From Bacteroidales bacterium UBA6229 (GTDB lineage Bacteria; Bacteroidota; Bacteroidia; Bacteroidales; F082), in NCBI GenBank assembly GCA_002440975.1, contig DJWN01000069.1:1-7965 (forward strand): a DNA stretch of 7,965 nt. The letters are read 5' to 3'. This document shows, in pieces, positions 6,315-7,965 of the stretch; position 1 is the stretch's first letter, and every line of letters begins with the position of its first letter. Below the pieces are notes generated by a model that was not told the DNA's origin, did not search any database, and worked only from the letters and a program-made list of their open reading frames with translations. The position numbers and the translations under genes were made by a program.

Positions 6315-7322
6315 ATGCGGTTTATGACTGTTAAAAGCATTATTTATCTTGTTATTCTTTTGTTTGCTTTCTAAAGAAATGTGAGGGCAGAAAGAATTTC
6401 CTCCGGGGATGAAAAAAATGACTGGACGGTGATACTTTCAGATTCCCAACCCGATCAACAACTTGGTTTTGAAACAATAAGCGATTTCGAAAGTCTGACT
6501 ATCCCCATCAAACGAACCGGAAAGTTGATCTTGCTGGATGCGCTGGCCGACAGTGTATCGGGCAGCCTCATTCTGGATTCTGGTGCATCGGGTCTGGTGC
6601 TAAACAGCATCTATTTCAGAGACGGACGGCCGAAAAAAGGCTACCAAACCGGAGGAATAACCGGTCGGGTAGAACAGTTAAGCCAAAAAAGAATTAAATC
6701 CTTACAATTTGATGAAGTATTCTTTGAAAACATACAAGCCGATCTGGCCGATCTGGGTCATCTGGAAGCGGCGCGACAAACCAAAATAATTGGCTTCTTT
6801 GGCTTGAGCCTGTTTCGGGGTTTTGAAGTGGTGATCAACTTACGGCAAAATTTGATCGAACTTTACAGGCTCGATGCTTCCGGCAATCGCCTGCGCCCGC
6901 ATCCGGTTGTTAAGCCCGACCTGGAATTGCCAATGTACAACTACAGCGAGATTTACTTTATCGAAGGCCGAATTAGCAACAAGCGTCACACTTTTTGCCT
7001 CAATACCGGTGCCGAAGTAAATGTACTGCACAACTACCTGCCCGATAAGATTATGAAAACCATCACCAAAAGAAGCACGCTGCATGGCTCAGGACAATGA
7101 AGCACTGAGGTATTTTTTGGCGTGATGAATGATTTTAAAATTGGTGATATTTCACTTAACGGGATGTAAACTATCGTTACGAATCTAAATGCCATGAACG
7201 ATGCCTTGGGGGTATCGGTTGATGGTATGTTAGGCTGTGCTTTCTTTGAGCAGGGGATTTTTCATTTCAACCTCAAAAAAAGACAGCTGGGCATTTACTT
7301 TCATAAAAACGAAAAGCCATGA
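6315..7322 (+). pseudogene. exported two-lobed retropepsin-like aspartyl protease, interrupted by three in-frame stops
   Basis: One reading frame runs from ATG 6315 to TGA 7320, about 335 codons, broken only by TAA 6372, TGA 7098 and TAA 7167, with no frameshift. The first stop falls inside a signal peptide (MTVKSIIYLVILLFAF, stop, RNVRA), so the longest open piece (GTG 6381 to 7100) lacks export information. Lobe 1 has LILDSGASGLVL, with the catalytic Asp at codon 88 in the D-S/T-G motif. Lobe 2 has CLNTGAEVNVL, with Asn at codon 230 where Asp is expected. The end, MLGCAFFEQGIFHFNLKKRQ, matches the Gly-(I/L)-Leu-Gly-x-x-Phe-(L/F) close of retropepsin-like lobes. In this family two D-T/S-G motifs form the active site. 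The stop TGA overlaps the next gene's ATG (ATGA), so the two were probably translated together. Family call is good; the substrate is unknown, and the gene is presumably non-functional. Confidence 0.85.
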
Positions 7323-7965
7323 AGCAATACCGATTCTTATTCCTGGCATTTTTTCTAAGCCTTAAACTGCTGGCACAAAACGACTTTGAAGGCGCACGCA
7401 TTCAAAAACGGACGTTTCGAACTGATCGTTAAGCTGGGTATGAGCCCCGATGAGCAAGACAAATTTGTGCAACAATACGACCTCGATTCGCTGGTTGCAC
7501 AACACCTCTTTCAACAGAATTTCCGTTTTATCAACGACAGTACAGCCTGGCTAGTAATCCCGCTCTCCAACGAGAAAGTCCTGATTTCGAAGGCCCTGTC
7601 TGCTGAAAAAGAAATACTCCCATTTATTACACAACTTATTCAGGATGAGTTTCTTAAACAAAATATTGGCTACCAGCCTGGTTTAGCTGCCCTGTACGGG
7701 GTAAACCAACTTATTGATAAAACTGCTTTTAATGCCATTGACGACGAATACTGCTTCTTCTTAGGTGCTGTAGTACTGCCGAAAAAGTGATGCTGGCCGG
7801 ATCGTTCAATAACTGGAACACCATGCAAACACTCATGCAAAGGGTTGATAGCGGCTGGATTCACTGCCTGAAACTCAGCCCCGGCAAACATACCTACAAA
7901 TTTATCATTGATGGAAAATGGGCTGTTGATCCGGCTAATAAGCCTAACCTGGACGAGCCAGAACC
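7319..7965 (+). pseudogene. exported protein with AMPK/CBM48 glycogen-binding-like domain, frameshifted, 3' partial
   Basis: ATG 7319 starts a signal peptide (MKQYRFLFLAFFLSLKLLA, cleaved before QN) whose frame ends at TAA 7430. The coding signal passes to another frame near 7385-7400 (AHAFKNGRFELIVKLGMS), which runs through an unrecognised domain of about 120 residues (LVIPLSNEKVLISKALSAEK, GLAALYGVNQLI) to TGA 7788. Near 7763-7775 it returns to the original frame and reads AEKVMLAGSFNNWN, then GWIHCLKLSPGKHTYKFIIDGKWAVDP to the right edge. GSFNNWN and the YKFIIDGKW-DP block mark the AMPK1_CBM/CBM48 early-set fold, which binds alpha-glucans in well-studied members. The family often has further repeats, which would lie beyond the window. 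The two shifts cancel, but the middle could not be made with the ends without two frameshift events. Domain call is firm; whether the shifts are true mutations or sequence errors cannot be told here. Confidence 0.82.

Noticed and set aside
6381..7100. GTG 6381-7100 as an intact 239-residue protein
   Set aside because: The same frame continues on both sides of its boundary stops, with a signal peptide upstream and the rest of lobe 2 downstream. It is a fragment of a broken gene.
6315..7322. Stop-codon recoding (alternative genetic code or selenocysteine)
   Set aside because: Intact genes in the window end at both TAA and TGA in the expected places, and I see no SECIS-like structure after TGA 7098.
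7386..7790. TTG 7386-7790 as an independent 134-residue gene
   Set aside because: Its flanks in the neighbouring frame supply a signal peptide and a glycogen-binding domain, so it is the middle of a frameshifted gene.

Overview
The window looks like chromosomal DNA from a Bacteroidetes (Bacteroidota) bacterium. It carries an S46-family dipeptidyl-peptidase, Sec-exported proteins starting in A-rich leaders without clear Shine-Dalgarno sites, a split heterodisulfide-reductase-like redox pair of a type I associate with this phylum, and one TAnnTTTG-type promoter box. No rRNA, tRNA, CRISPR or phage gene is visible.

Layout: (1) Positions 1-2163, plus strand, hold an S46 peptidase lacking only its extreme N-terminus, which lies left of the window; it is followed by a good rho-independent terminator (2184-2224). 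(2) Positions 2240-3367, plus strand, hold an exported transglutaminase-like protein with a Cys-His-Asp triad and a helical tail. (3) Positions 3496-3824, plus strand, are an AT-rich remnant of a HepT/DUF86 toxin gene, broken by two nonsense codons and a frameshift. (4) Positions 5991 down to 3846, minus strand, are a two-gene operon: a membrane cytochrome-b-like protein fused to a 2[4Fe-4S] ferredoxin domain, then a soluble CCG-domain protein. Together they have the domain order of fused EMO/DUF224 quinone-linked electron-transfer proteins. The N-terminal CCG domain has lost most of its expected cluster cysteines. (5) Positions 6003-6125, immediately before that operon, hold a MITE-like insertion of about 97 bp with 16-bp inverted ends, a 13-bp direct target duplication and a 34-nt internal palindrome. 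(6) Positions 6315-7965, plus strand, hold two ATGA-overlapping decayed genes: a two-lobed retropepsin-like aspartyl protease with three in-frame stops, and an exported protein with an AMPK/CBM48 glycogen-binding-like domain, broken by two frameshifts and cut by the right edge.

The intact genes describe periplasmic peptide breakdown plus a membrane redox module; nothing links them in one pathway beyond proximity. The most unusual features are the degenerate N-terminal CCG domain, the small non-autonomous element 11 nt from the start codon of the redox operon, and the cluster of decayed genes beside intact ones. I see no complete new multi-gene system here.
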